DNA of 64,000 nucleotides from Albula goreensis. Taxonomy: Eukaryota; Chordata; Actinopteri; Albuliformes; Albulidae. This document shows positions 38,547 through 49,684 of the stretch, piece by piece. The notes under the pieces were generated by a model, which was not told where the DNA came from, searched no databases, and saw only the letters and a list, made by a program, of their open reading frames with translations. The stretch covers positions 19,355,075-19,419,074 of the forward strand of contig CM040758.1 in NCBI GenBank assembly GCA_022829145.1, written 5' to 3'. Numbering within the stretch: the stretch's first letter is position 1; the number at the start of each line of letters is the position of its first letter. The position numbers and the translations under genes were made by a program.

Positions 38547-39056
38547 CACACACACACATGCAATGGACACACATGCACACACAAATACACTTATTTGAAA
38601 TTGGCATGTCAAATGAGAATGCTTTAATTGCTTTTGTATCTCAGGCAAATAAAGAGACAAGCTGTATTTGCTTGGCTTGGGTAAGATTACACAAGAGCCA
38701 ATGTATGCCAAGAAATTATGACTTGTTTAGATTGTAAATGCCACCAACCTCATATCAATAGTAAGGCCCTTGAGTCTGTCATGTTTGGACAGCAGTGCAA
38801 AATAAGCAGCAGTCTTCTATGAAAAACTGTTACTGCAGGGTGGAGTAATCCTTCATTTTGTCTGCTGTTCACGTTAGCACTCTGAAACAGCTCACTGATC
38901 AGTAATTCATTTTCAGACCTTTGCATACCAATTATCAAATGAAGGTTATTATCCCAACCTAGGTTTGTGACACTTGGTTTTAGTTCCAAATATAAAATAA
39001 AGATGCCATTCCAGAAGGATGTACACATACTCTCTCTCTCTCTCTCTCTCTCTCTG

Positions 39057-39095
<39 letters not shown>

Positions 39096-42000
39096 CTGAT
39101 GACTTGAATGGTTAGCTAAACAGGACATTATGCTTGCCATTATAATCAACTGAGTTCCCAAAATATGAGTTTCATATAATCTGAGTCTAAAATACACCAT
39201 ATCCCAAGGGCAGGGTAATGGTAGAATGAGATTTATTTGCATACCTGTCAATAGCTCTGTGGCACCAACTGTGGATTAATATATTTTCATACTGTGGTGC
39301 TGGTGATGCACATTCCAATAGCCATTAACTTTAAGACATCAGTGCTAGGGAACTGGCCTGGCCTACAGTGTGATGACGTCACCATTAATACGTGTATTGG
39401 TGGAAAGATCACACTGCACTTTATTCTCCAGCCTCATGAGAATGAGTCAATGTCATATGGTTGGAGCCCAAAGGAGATGAAGCGTGGGGTGGCACCCCAC
39501 GCAAGACTTCAGTCTGAGGTGCTGCTTTCAACAGATCATTGTAAAACCTCCACAGCCTCCCTTGTGACATGCTACAAAAATCAACACGTCCACAACATAG
39601 ATGAGAACACAAATAAGACCAAGCTAGGTATGTACGTCACATACATATTCACATCAGTGACAAAAAAACAATGACATGATGATAGAGAAAGCACAGAAAA
39701 TAAAGTCAAAGAGCTTAAAGGGTGAGCAAAAGGTGAAGACAAGTAGCTATGCACAGTTAGTCAAAATAGGCCATCTATTTAAAATAGATACTTTTCACTT
39801 AAATGCTTGGATTAAAGGAGGGTAACAATGCCTTCTGCAGAGATCTTCAGTAAATGTTATATTTTTACCATCTGGAAAGCCTCTTTTCCATATCTGTGAT
39901 GAAAACCCATGAAATAAATATATTTTATGCAACCCTTCGATGTGGCAAAAATACTAGAAAAAATGTAGCTACACTTAATCCAAGGTTTTAATATAAACAT
40001 TTTTAAACGTGTTTGAGTAATTCAAAATAGTAAAATGAACACAACCAGCACCAGCTCAGCTGTCCAGTTCTTAGGACAGAGATTACATTGTATGTTTGAG
40101 ATTGTAATTTGGTCTTTGTGATTGTAATAGTTTATGTTAATTATGTATTTATATTTGTTTTTAGTTATGTGATATTCTTTATAAGAGGAAATTAAGGACT
40201 TAAGTATTTATTTATTTATTTATTTGGTTGTTTTTTTTTTTTGGAGGGGGTAGAATTAGTTATGTGTAATGTGAATGAAAGGATATTAATTCATGCAAAA
40301 TGAGTAACATAGCTCAGTCATGCCATTCTATTTATGGAATGTTTATTTCATTTCCGTCCGTAATGTTTGGCATCAGGAGAAGTGATGGATCATGATGTTA
40401 ATCACAAAGTGTTAAGGACAAATGATTCAAGTATTGGATGATTATCAAAAAGAAAACAAAAAGTGCTCTGAAATCCTACTACTTTTGCATGTAACACATC
40501 TTGGTGCTTGTCTATTGGGGTATTTGAAAGCATAAAGGTTCATTCAATTATACATTTCATACATGTAATTGTAGAAATACTATTGATTCTGCGAAAGAAA
40601 TTAGCATAAAAAATTTCAGGCGGTGGACTATATGCACTATTACAGATACAGTTTTTGTCAGAGTGAGAAATGAGACTTTATGTCATACTTGTTCCAATTG
40701 TTTGTTGATTTTTGTATGTGTGTGTGTATGTGTGTCTGTGTGTGTGTGTGTGTGAGAATGAAAAAGAAAATGACCTTTTATTCTTTTTATCTGAAAACTT
40801 CCATAGAAGGATGGTGCAAGTTTTATCAGTGGGACAGATTCGTCTAACAAGCCCCTTTGATCTGGAGCAGTAAAGCTCCCGCCATGAGGAATTACAGATT
40901 AGAGATGTGCCTCAACATTACTTTCTTTATGTCTCTGCTTATGCTTTGATCAGGACGGTTCAACATTCTCCATTACTGTCCTTGTATCTGAAGCTCCAAA
41001 CTCAATCTGCAGATGGTTAGAGCTGCTAGAGGGCTTCATTATGCCGCTGCTTGAGAATTTCCATCATTCTAAGACAAGTAATTAACTTAAACAGTCAGCA
41101 ATTATTCGCCGGGTTTACAATTGTACTGTGTTTCAAACAATTATTACTTCCCACTGCCAGATTGTAGTACATTAAAACGGCTTGAGAAGCACTTGGGAGG
41201 GAATCAAAGTGTAATGCGACCGGGGACATGTTGGCGGTGGAAAAATGTTCCTTCCCAAATGTGCAAAATGCGTGGAATGCTCTGCGAGACTGTCCTCTGG
41301 GTAAAGCGTGTGTGTGTGTGTGTGTGTGTGCATCATACAATGCTGATTGTTGTGAAGTGTTTTCCAGGAAGTGGGATTGGCTCATGTATCCCCCCTCCTC
41401 CCCCTCCTTGTAAATGTTGTTTTAGGTGCAGACCTTTTTTCAAACTGCACAGAGGAGTGCAAAGCCCTAGGGCACTCAGATCGATGCTGGATGCCCTCGT
41501 TTGTGCCCTCCGATGGCCGGCAGGCAGCAGATTATCGTAGCAATCTGCATGTCCCAGGAATGGACTCTGTGCCCGACACTGAGGTATTTGAAACTGAAGA
41601 GCAAACGGGCGATAGATCATTCTCCACCTTTGGCAAAGAGAAGTCACATCACGGCACCCTAGAGAGGAAAGAGTTTGATGCACTTCTGTCTAGCACGCGT
41701 GCGCCTTACAAACCTCCCTATTTGTGTGAGTATTTAGCAATTGATTGTGACCTAATTCAATGCCACTAAAATCAAACAATGGCAGAAAGTGGCATTAAAT
41801 TCTTTTCACTATATTACATCTTTTCACTTTTTTCTAATCCTATTAAAACTTCCTATTTCTTGATTATTACTAAAGGTTGTAACTTGTTTTCAAATTGTCC
41901 CTGCTATCTAGTGTTCCCTTCTGTTGTTTTGAATGTTTTATGATGGCAGTATATTTAAATTGGCTGTACCCTGTCAAATAAAGCCTAGATTATAGCAGTT

Positions 42001-43160
42001 AACCCAATATGTCTGTTGTGACTTTTCAATGAAATTAAATGATTCATTACAGTCTGTTTAGCTACATACAATGCTTTTTTTTAGAATAAAAATCACTGTT
42101 GTAAAGACACATCAATGTCATTTGCATCTTCCTTTTACTATTGGATTCTTTTGGCTGTTGTCTTGATTGACTCTAGCTTCAGTGCACTTTGTCCCAAGAA
42201 TTGATTTTTGTATAACATAACACAGCATGGCAGAATCCCATAATATTCGGAATAGAATTTAATTAAAAAAGGCAAAAAGAAATTGGTTTTCTTGTACAGT
42301 ATTTTGTTCATTTCAGAGACTTGCTTATTCATGACATCATACAGTAACTGTAATAAAAGAGCAGGCATTATCTTAAATTCTTTGTTGAAACAAGGACAAA
42401 GTGCATTAACTTTAGAGCAAAAGGAGATTCATGTTTGATTTTGAGTTTGAAGTTGGGTTCATGTATCGTCATTCATTTGTCAGCATAATACTGACAGCCC
42501 AGGGTTTTAAAGAAGAAAAAATACAATCCACCGTCTAATCATCAAAATATCAGCTGTGCAAATTCATGAATATGAATGTTATGGTGGACTAAAAATAAAT
42601 TACTGAAGTGTGGTTTGGCGATGGTGAAGAATATTTGGCATCTTATTATGATAAGTATTGTAATGACAGATTTCTTCTGTCACCCTATTAAGACCCATTC
42701 CATTGACTGAAACCCTGGCATCATGTTTATTCAGCCACGTTGGATGTGGTGCTGATTAAGATGTGTCAAGCAGCAGAGATGCAACGAGAATCTGGCTTTT
42801 TTTGTTTAGTCCTTTTATTCCAGTTATGTACAGCCAAGTTAAACAAGTGCCTACTAATACTGGCCTTAATCAATTGAGCATGCATTAGCTATGCTACACT
42901 AATGTCATTCCCCAAAGGCAGTAATCAAAGTTTTCTGCATGATATTTATGTAATTTAATAGCATGCATTTGTTTGGACTCTGGCAAAGATAAACAATTGT
43001 GGGAGCTAATTCCATTTTTCTTTGCATGCTAAAATAAATCCATATGCATTTTGTTGTCCTCCCATTCCATCGTAACTAGCAGCTTATTGGGCACATTCCC
43101 AATCTGTGCCTCATTTCACAAGTGTGTTCTCTGCTTGCAGCGCGGAAAAGGATTTGCTAG
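33398..43160 (+). CDS. pcdh10: protocadherin-10 (delta-2 protocadherin), complete five-coding-exon gene, 995 aa
   Basis: Single-pass neuronal adhesion receptor that binds homophilically and signals to actin. CDS = join(33398-35899, 36684-36742, 36959-37065, 41426-41725, 43141-43160); every intron is GT...AG and the phases close on a TAG stop. Signal peptide is about residues 1-17, with mature start at QLHYSV. Six cadherin repeats span about 18-658, with calcium motifs DINDNPP 113, DSNDNVP 222, DVNDNTP 330, DENDNAP 435 and DQNDNAP 545; the sixth, membrane-proximal repeat lacks one, as expected. Sequons lie at N253, N536 and N560. The membrane helix is about 679-703, followed by a Cys-rich stretch (716-729) and a basic stretch (731-740). 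The tail has CTEEC...DRCWMP (897-913) and the WIRS motif F-S-T-F-G-K (955-960). Start: ATG 33398 is the first in-frame ATG after TAA 33350-33352. From memory, human PCDH10 is 1040 aa and has a Gly-rich insert in EC2 that is absent here. Paralog a or b cannot be decided. Confidence 0.97.
35900..36683 (+). other. pcdh10 intron 1 (784 bp)
   Basis: GT...AG intron. It opens with an ACATATAC/TATATG alternating tract (about 35913-35975). A single CCACCAGAG-type patch and ordinary AT-rich sequence follow. No AATAAA was seen, so a stable retained-intron end product is not obviously provided for here. Confidence 0.85.
36684..36742 (+). CDS. pcdh10: pcdh10 coding exon 2 (residues 835-854)
   Basis: This 59-nt exon is preceded by a pyrimidine-rich tract and TTTTAG, and followed by the donor GTAAGT. 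It encodes TKHQRAELSYLVDRPRRVN plus two bases of S854. This tail segment matches what I recall of PCDH10 almost residue for residue and is too short to appear as a free-standing open frame. Confidence 0.95.
36743..36958 (+). other. pcdh10 intron 2 (216 bp)
   Basis: Short GT...AG intron, AT-rich with a T-rich 3' end leading into the acceptor. No other signal seen. Confidence 0.9.
36959..37065 (+). CDS. pcdh10: pcdh10 coding exon 3 (residues 854-890)
   Basis: This 107-nt exon follows TCTTAG and ends at a GTGAGT donor (phase 1). It encodes the acidic segment beginning SAFQEADIVSSKDSGHGDSE and ending ...DATNRGHSSG. The SKDSGHGDSEQGDSDHD core is a conserved delta-2 protocadherin tail block. The exon is separated from exon 2 by an intron of only 216 bp. 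Confidence 0.95.
37560..37740. promoter_or_regulatory. candidate conserved non-coding element in pcdh10 intron 3
   Basis: Repeat-free, CpG-retaining stretch about 500 bp after exon 3 with ATTA words (GGTTAATTTAATG, CCTTAATGAG, CCATTAGCG). Its base composition differs from the flanking poly-T and TA-rich DNA. Proposed as regulatory only by appearance and position. Confidence 0.28.
38466..38582 (+). repeat. CA microsatellite in pcdh10 intron 3
   Basis: More than 40 CA units, then ATGCACAC variants. Confidence 0.97.
39030..39092 (+). repeat. TC/CA compound microsatellite in pcdh10 intron 3
   Basis: About 13 TC units joined to about 17 CA units. Confidence 0.97.
39374..39381. promoter_or_regulatory. 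perfect palindromic CRE (TGACGTCA) in pcdh10 intron 3
   Basis: Full eight-base cAMP-response element, the CREB/ATF dimer site. CpG-containing full sites are rare in this AT-rich DNA. Binding is not shown, only the motif. Confidence 0.45.
40712..40756 (+). repeat. imperfect TG microsatellite in pcdh10 intron 3
   Basis: TATG and TCTG interruptions within a TG array. Confidence 0.93.
40840..41110. promoter_or_regulatory. candidate conserved enhancer in pcdh10 intron 3 with two TCF/LEF motifs
   Basis: High-complexity, repeat-free sequence in an intron otherwise full of microsatellites. CTTTGATC occurs at 40855-40862 and again at 40944-40951, matching the TCF/LEF consensus, with ATTA-type homeodomain words near the end. 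Conservation is inferred from texture, not from an alignment. Confidence 0.35.
41426..41725 (+). CDS. pcdh10: pcdh10 coding exon 4 (residues 890-990, CM2 block and WIRS motif)
   Basis: This 300-nt exon follows TTTTAG after a 4.36-kb intron. It encodes ADLFSNCTEEC...HSDRCWMP (the conserved CM2-type block), then a stretch matching DGRQAADYRSNLHVPGMDS, then the WIRS peptide RSFSTFGKEK that is known to bind the WAVE regulatory complex, then APYKPPYL. The donor is GTGAGT at 41726 (phase 1). An unspliced version would read on for 14 codons to TAA 41767-41769, with an AATAAA at 41977. Confidence 0.96.
41977..41982 (+). terminator. candidate intronic poly(A) signal for an exon-4-terminated pcdh10 isoform
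   Basis: AATAAA lies 208 nt after the intron 4 read-through stop, with GU-rich TGTCTGTTGTG about 30 nt further on. If used, it would yield a protein ending PYL plus 14 residues (CEYLAIDCDLIQCH) instead of PYLSRKRIC, 1003 aa in all. Confidence 0.4.
42589..42598 (+). promoter_or_regulatory. MEF2-type motif CTAAAAATAA in pcdh10 intron 4
   Basis: Matches YTAWWWWTAR at every position. Pcdh10 is reported as a MEF2-induced gene in mammalian synapse elimination, which makes the position relevant, but an AT-rich motif of this kind can occur by chance. Confidence 0.3.
43141..43160 (+). CDS. pcdh10: pcdh10 coding exon 5, 20-nt terminal coding segment (S-RKRIC-stop)
   Basis: The sequence after the acceptor TGCTTGCAG completes the split codon 990 (T from exon 4 plus CG gives Ser), then reads RKRIC and TAG. 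The known PCDH10 carboxyl end is PYLTRKRIC, so PYLSRKRIC here is a one-residue variant. The coding part is too short for ORF detection; phase, acceptor and homology all agree. Confidence 0.93.
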
Positions 43161-44215
43161 TTCATTTCGTGTGGACGTACCGGAAACGGCATGAATTTGC
43201 ACAAAACTCGACCAACAAAAGCATCAAAAAAAAAAAAAAACCTTCTACGTCATGATCTTGGCAATCCAGCCGTACAGTACCTTGCTATTGGAGCACTCTG
43301 CCTTGGGAGGAACAGAGCAGAAAGTGAAGGCTGACTTTGAGGAACTAACGCTCTCAGCGGGCCTGAGAAATGAGCTGAAAATGAACTACTTAGAAATGGG
43401 AGGAAAAAGAACTTTTGGGGTGACAAATCACGTCTCTCTGATCTTTGTGTGCCTGTTTACAGCACTCTGTATATCTTCAAACGTCACTGAGCCCTTTAGC
43501 TGTTTATACTCACACCAAGAAGCCAATTGTACAGGAAAAAATGTGCATTATTAATGCAATATCTTGGTTTTAGCCTTGACTGTTTTCTATTATTTTATTT
43601 TTGTGTGGTCAGGTGTTCCCAAATCTATTCTGACTTTATAACTAAAATTGTGATCATGCTTTTTTTCACAGCATTGGCCTACAACCTAATCAGAGACATT
43701 CTGTGGTTTATATCATGTGTGCAAAGTGTTTACTGTACTATTTTAAAGCTTCTAACTGAATATAAATCTATATATATAAATATATACATATGAATATACT
43801 TTTCTGAAAGTGTGGTATCCATTGGTTAGTTTCTTATCTACAGTATAAGTTCATAAACTGACATTCAGTCCTGCAAAAGGCTTGTAACATTACTGGAGGT
43901 ATTAAGTGAAAGTCCTTGTTTTCTCTCCAAACAGGGTTTTTTTTTTTTGTTTGTTTTGTTTGTTTTTGTCTTCTTTTTTACTTTTTTGTTTTTCACTTTT
44001 GGATATTGAAATTTATGTCTATACATGAAACGAAGTAATACTTTAGATTTGAAATCATGGTAATATTGTGTTAATGTATAAAAATTGGCAATTGAAAAAT
44101 AAGCTAAATATCAAAGGTATCCATACACTTCAACATGCATACATGGACACATTCAGACACACACATGCACAAATGTCAAGAGGTGATTAATAAACTGTTA
44201 AATGCATAGAAAGCT
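43161..44215 (+). other. likely pcdh10 3' UTR
   Basis: This follows the TAG at 43158-43160 with no further coding frame. It contains an A-run near 43230, a TATA-rich patch near 43770-43795 and a long U/GUUU tract at about 43934-43990. The first canonical AATAAA downstream of the stop is at 44189-44194, giving a UTR of about 1.05 kb. A longer UTR using later sites is possible. Confidence 0.5.
44189..44194 (+). terminator. candidate poly(A) signal AATAAA for full-length pcdh10
   Basis: This is the first AATAAA after the exon 5 stop. A GU-containing stretch (CTGGTCTATGTG) lies about 20-30 nt downstream, followed by a U-rich run. Inferred from sequence only. Confidence 0.5.
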
Positions 44216-45586
44216 GGTCTATGTGCATTATTTTATTATTATTGTTATTTATTTAGTGCAGTTCTCTTTTACCATAAAAAAACAATCAAAAAAAAGACTT
44301 TCACTCCCTGATACCATTGTTTCTTTGCTATCCCTTGATTGAGTTAAAAGTTTATAGCAGCAGTTTCTTTCTTTTTGCTTTAACTATACAACATAAAATT
44401 GAGGGTCAAATTTAGTACTGGTCCTCAACAGAATATGAAGGTGAAATGATGTGTAAAAGATATCAATCATTTCCCATTGCAGGAGTGCATGGTCATTTAG
44501 CAAGCTAACAGGAAAACAAACAGTGGTATACTACCACACCCCCAATCACAAAATGTCCTCAGCACAGCACGGTCCATGATCTCTTCGTACATCCATTACA
44601 TAAGAAGCTGCAGCTGTATCTCTGTCTCCACACCAGACCAGTACATATTTGGGTCATATATTCATGAAGAGAAGGCAACATGTTCACAGGCTTTGGACGT
44701 GTTCTTCTGAACATCCTCAGTACTTAGTTGACAGGCAGAATCCTGTGCAAAGCCTCCATTACCTTACACAATGCTTCATATAAGCAAGCAACAGCAAAAT
44801 GCCACATTTACCCAAGTTATAAAGTTAAACAGTATGACCTCATCTAGTGCTTGTAATGGTCCCACAAAGCATGTCAACCAGAACAGGAACATCCAACCCT
44901 GAGCAAATTTTTGAACAACTATGAACTGAAGACTGTGATGTAAATCACAAGCTTCTGCACAGATATTTAAGCATTTGTTTTACTGTATCTTACACCACTG
45001 TGCCAAAATGCTTGTCAAAAACAGCTGACAGTTACCATAGCAGTCTCCATAATAAAAGAGCCACCCTCTGTGTTTGCAAACCAAGGATGCATAATACACA
45101 AGTGCATTTTTTGTTCTACTAGTTTTTCTTTAAACATACTCTGAACATTTTCTTTTCCCAAAAAGAATTGATTTAATTGATATGTTTTAATTTTTTTATG
45201 AAGTTGTATCAGTATGAAATACATATCTGTCAGTTTAATTAAATATGGGTTTATTTATATTTCTAATGTATTAAAAAAAAAACAGGTTGTATATGTTGGG
45301 GTTGAAATTCCTGTGGGAACAACTGCTGTATAGTGATGGGTTTGTGCTGCTTGTGGTTATTTTCTAACAGCGTATGTATAAATGAAATTCTCACTCATAA
45401 TCAACTGCTTGCATTTGACCTCAGTTTAAACACTCAGAATTAAGGCTGATACTACGATATCAGTAGTGTGGGAATGAAAGAGTTTAATAGTATGCATTGT
45501 GTGATGGTAATGGCCTAACCCTTTTTGTCTTGTTGCTATACATAGTAGCAAATAGAGGGAAGGACCAACGTGATCACATAAATTAT

Positions 45587-45673
<87 letters not shown>

Positions 45674-48600
45674 CAAAATAATGATGGTAACTCTATCAGA
45701 AGTGATAATTACATTAATATGTCTGTGATTTCCATAACTAACTATTATATTTACAAATGCTCATATTAAAAAAAGAAATCCATTGTAAAAGAGGCTATAC
45801 TTTCAGGAACTAAAGAAAAAGAGAAAGATCTTCTTCTTTTACACTGTGTAGAGTGGTTTGTTCCTGTTTTTTTTTTTTTTTTTTTTTAAATAATGCGAAA
45901 TAAAAAAGCAGTCTGCCAGACATGCAGGGCAAGGGTACTGTCTGTACAGCATAGAGCAGCTGAGGACCCATCCACAAAGACCACTCACTACTAACCCCAG
46001 CTGTAACACATTTCAGCCCACACCAGCACATCTCCCACCAGATATGCTGTGTGGAATGTGACTCTTCACCTGCTGTCACCATGCAACAGACTTAGCCGTG
46101 ACGGTCAACGGACACATGACCCGTCGCCGAACATAACACTACATCAGCAGGGTTTGGCCAATTTCCTGTTAAAATGTCAGTGGGGCCAGGCATGGCATGA
46201 TGCTCATGTGGGTCATCTAGCACTGAGCCAATGTGTGCAAGCTATGGAGTGGCATAAACCAGCCAATAGCTGAAGGGCACTGGACAGCACTGCATGCCAG
46301 TCTTCATCTGGGGGAGGAACGATGTCGATCACCTGTAGGTCGAAGTCTACTGATACCACTGGAATTGCATGGGAAAAGAAAGAGGAAAAGGTTTGAATGG
46401 TTGGGTGAGCTCATTGCATGTGCAGTACAGAAGTGAGTCAGGGTCACTCAGCAGCCACCAAACGCATGTAGTATTAGTTTACATTAAGCAAAGATTACTC
46501 AAGTATAAGAACATTTCAATGGTCTGCAGAGCATTGACTGCAGTAAACTGGAAAGTGATGAGAAACGGCAGCTGGCAGCTGTCAGATGCATAGAGTAATC
46601 TACATGATCCTGCATGTGGGGACATTTAAGTAGGAGGCTACAAATATTGACGTACAATTAAAAATAATAAAGATTAAAAATTCTTATACTCTACTCAGGT
46701 AAATCTTCACTAAAACGGAAGGAGATGTAAATGGTGAGTGTATGTACATTTGTAAATTGTAAATATCAGTATGGCTTTTTCCCTGTCTGTCTCTGTCATG
46801 CTATATTAATCTTAACCACAGACATGATGCTCAGCAGTGCTGTGAATTAAGAAACCACAGAGAGGGAAGGCTTCCAGACATTGTCTTCTCTGTTTCCCCA
46901 AACACTTCAACAGATAGCAGGAGCTGGACGGTTGGGGAGAGGGAAACCTGGAATGACAGAATCATCAATCCAACAGATTGGTTATCCATTCGAATTTGCT
47001 TGACTGGAGACCAGGGGCTGATAGCACCAACCACAGGGCCTGTCTTTGCTGAGTGGTTCCATCTGGTGTTTCCTGGGCCTGGCTAAGCTCATCCACACCG
47101 AGGGCTGTTTGTTTCTGCTGGCTGCTGCCTTTCCTTTTAATCTGTTCATGCTTTTGAGTTTGTTGCAAGATCACAAGCCAGAGAATCTTCTTCAGTCTGA
47201 TGGCAAAAAAGTATCACATGACCAACTGAAACAGAACACAAAAAAGTCAGAAAATGAAAAAGATAATTGGAAGCACATATACACACGCATTGTACATAAA
47301 TATGCATGCTAACACATGCACATCATAACCAGGACTAACATGATTTTTTTTTCTCCTGCATGGACTAGTGACTATTTTTTTATTCCTTGTGCCCCCATGT
47401 CACTTCATTCAAAAATAAGCTTGGTATTTCATACAAATTCCATACATAGGAAAAATAACAGAATTCAGATGAGTGACTTTTTTTTTTTTTAGAAAACAGG
47501 AAGACCTCATGTTGTCAGCAACAATGGCTTGTTTTCTGAAAATAAATTGAGGTCACTGAAAACCGTTTTAAAACATAAATCCTTCCACCAGTATATTTTA
47601 AAATCCTGACGGAGCTGTATTTCAATTATAAAGATTGACCATCATGATGATAGATAATGGCTGATTCAAGCTAACCCAGATGCAGAATCTTGTGTAATAC
47701 CCTGCTATAACAAGATACAATGTGATATGAAGTTTTGGGATTTTTTTTTTTTTTTTCAAAATTTGGGACACTGGAGATCATGAGGATGATAGTTTATCAA
47801 CACAATTATGTTAAAACTTATGCATGGTGATTAAATCTGTGATGCCCTTAATTTTTCTAAATGTGTATCTGTATTATTAAATCAATACACAGTGTTTCCA
47901 CTGTTTTAGGTGGTATTTGGACACGAAGCAGCTTCATTTTGGTTCAGTCATTGCACATGCAATTGTAAGGACATCCTTAGCTGCGTCGCTAACTTGCTAG
48001 AGAGCTTTGTGAATCATTTTTATTCACAGACCCGATTGAGACAGCATGCAATAGCAGTGAAACCAATCAGCAAACAATCACAATCACCCTCAGTTGGGCT
48101 GGCCTGTGGATGAAGTTGGCATTGTCCATGATCCTGAAGGCCTACTAAGATTTGAGAAGAGGAGCAGGAGTATTTTTCAGGTTCATCCTTCCTCTCTTCA
48201 TTTGCCACTGGACCAGTGCATGAACTAAATTATGATAATTGAGTTCTGCGTTGTTTTATAAGACTTGTCTTGAAGTCGTAGAAAGCACTTCAGGGTAATG
48301 AACAGCCCCTTGGCTTCATGAGTTTACTCATTACTGTTTTGTATCTCCTGATATACACAGTTCCAGTGAGGAAAACAATTGATGCAGATTTGTATGCCCT
48401 TATGTATGAAACAGCAAGGGTGTGTGTGAACAACACACCAACATTAGTAGGGCGCTTATATCTCAGCGGTGCCATTAAAATCATTATAAAACATCTCTGA
48501 CTGGAATTTAGATGTGGTTTGTTCTGACGATAACTTATCTGCTTTGAGCTGAATAAAAACCACCCATCCCAAATGAATGCAAGTAAAATTGCTATCGATT

Positions 48601-49684
48601 TCCTGCGTCGGTCTGAAGCTAGCAAATCAACTTGCAGTAGAGCTACTGCTCCCTAACGCCAGGGGAAAATTGACCAATGGTGTTCAATGGTCCAAAAAGA
48701 AAAATATTTCTTCATGACACATTTTTCAAAGAAATGATGTAGCTTTCACTTAGTTTAACACTCATGTTTTAAGGTATTGTGTGATGTTAGTGTTACAGAC
48801 ACATCAGTAGCAATCACCATTAGAGGTGCAAGTATACTACCCTTCCTGAGACATTGTATTGAGTTTAGATATCCAGGTCTGAGCTCTCAGCCATCAAGGG
48901 CACAGTTCAAAGGTCAGTGAGCTAGCACATGCGCAGATAGTGAACTTGGACCAGGTCATTTCCCTAGCTTTAGCAGGACTCACTAGGGGGTGAAAAGTAA
49001 CATTCCATGACATGATTCACCAAACTAGCTGCTACAGATCTCCTCCACCCTCCTCTCAAGTTAGTACAGGAGGGAAGGGAGGGCAAGTGCAACAGCAAGA
49101 AGGTAGAACTGAAGTGAAGAAAAACTGAAAAGTGCTCCTTATTCCCTCTCCAGTGCATTCCCTTAGAAATGATAGCATACAGGCAGTCTACCATTGAGAT
49201 ATGCACTGTTTTGTGCGTCTTTAGGTGATGTATAGGTATTTATTGTTTAGCTGCAAATGAGCGGTCTGCATTGAGGGGTAGGGAAGCGGTAAATGAAAAT
49301 GAACAAGTGGGCAAGATCTTCTGGGACAACCTCATACAGAAGAATTGACACCAGCAGCCACCAATACACAATTTACTCAGATGGTCAGAGTCATCCACAC
49401 TACCTGAGTCTTGCCAGGGAAATTCAATGAAAGAATCTTGCAAGTACAATGAAACAGTGAAATGACAATCACCAGGAAAAAGATATGGTTAAAAAGTCAA
49501 TGAATAAAACATAATTAAATACTATTACATATAATTAGAGAATGTTAAATATGATCAGGCCACATTAAATATAATTGGGAGTCATTAAATACAACATATG
49601 GAGTAAGTATATTTTCTTTGTAAGATTTTGTGTTTCTTTCTTACTTCACTATAATCCTCAGTTTTTATATTAATAGTTGTAAGA
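44216..49684. other. non-coding downstream sequence
   Basis: No supported gene. It holds a CA array, T-runs (45868-45888, about 47480, about 47745) and moderately GC-rich patches at 45900-46450 and 46820-47200 whose open frames match nothing I know. 49520-49600 contains a decayed 20-bp repeat of ATTAAATA words. 48480-48660 is repeat-free mixed sequence. Confidence 0.55.
45591..45670 (+). repeat. CA microsatellite downstream of pcdh10
   Basis: About 40 uninterrupted CA units. Confidence 0.97.

Larger units (their letters stand above)
37066..41425 (+). other. pcdh10 intron 3 (4360 bp) with repeats and candidate regulatory elements
   Basis: The largest intron. It holds CpG-retaining, mixed-composition stretches (about 37175-37400 and 37560-37740), a poly-T run (37856-37874), a CA array (38466-38582), a TC/CA compound array (39030-39092), a perfect CRE, a GC-rich hairpin (39482-39502), TG arrays near 40712 and 41309, and an enhancer-like block at about 40840-41110 with two TCF/LEF-type motifs. 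No exon-like frame was recognised between exons 3 and 4. Confidence 0.85.
41726..43140 (+). other. pcdh10 intron 4 (1415 bp)
   Basis: GT...AG intron between exon 4 and the tiny last coding exon. The 5' part carries a read-through stop and an AATAAA. A MEF2-type motif sits at 42589-42598. The 3' part, about 42640-43080, has high complexity with SOX-type AACAATTGT, TTTGCATG and CATATGCAT words and looks like a conserved non-coding element. Confidence 0.8.

Noticed and set aside
41023-41036. CTCF-like word CTGCTAGAGGGCTT
   Set aside because: Three mismatches to the core, including the 3' end.
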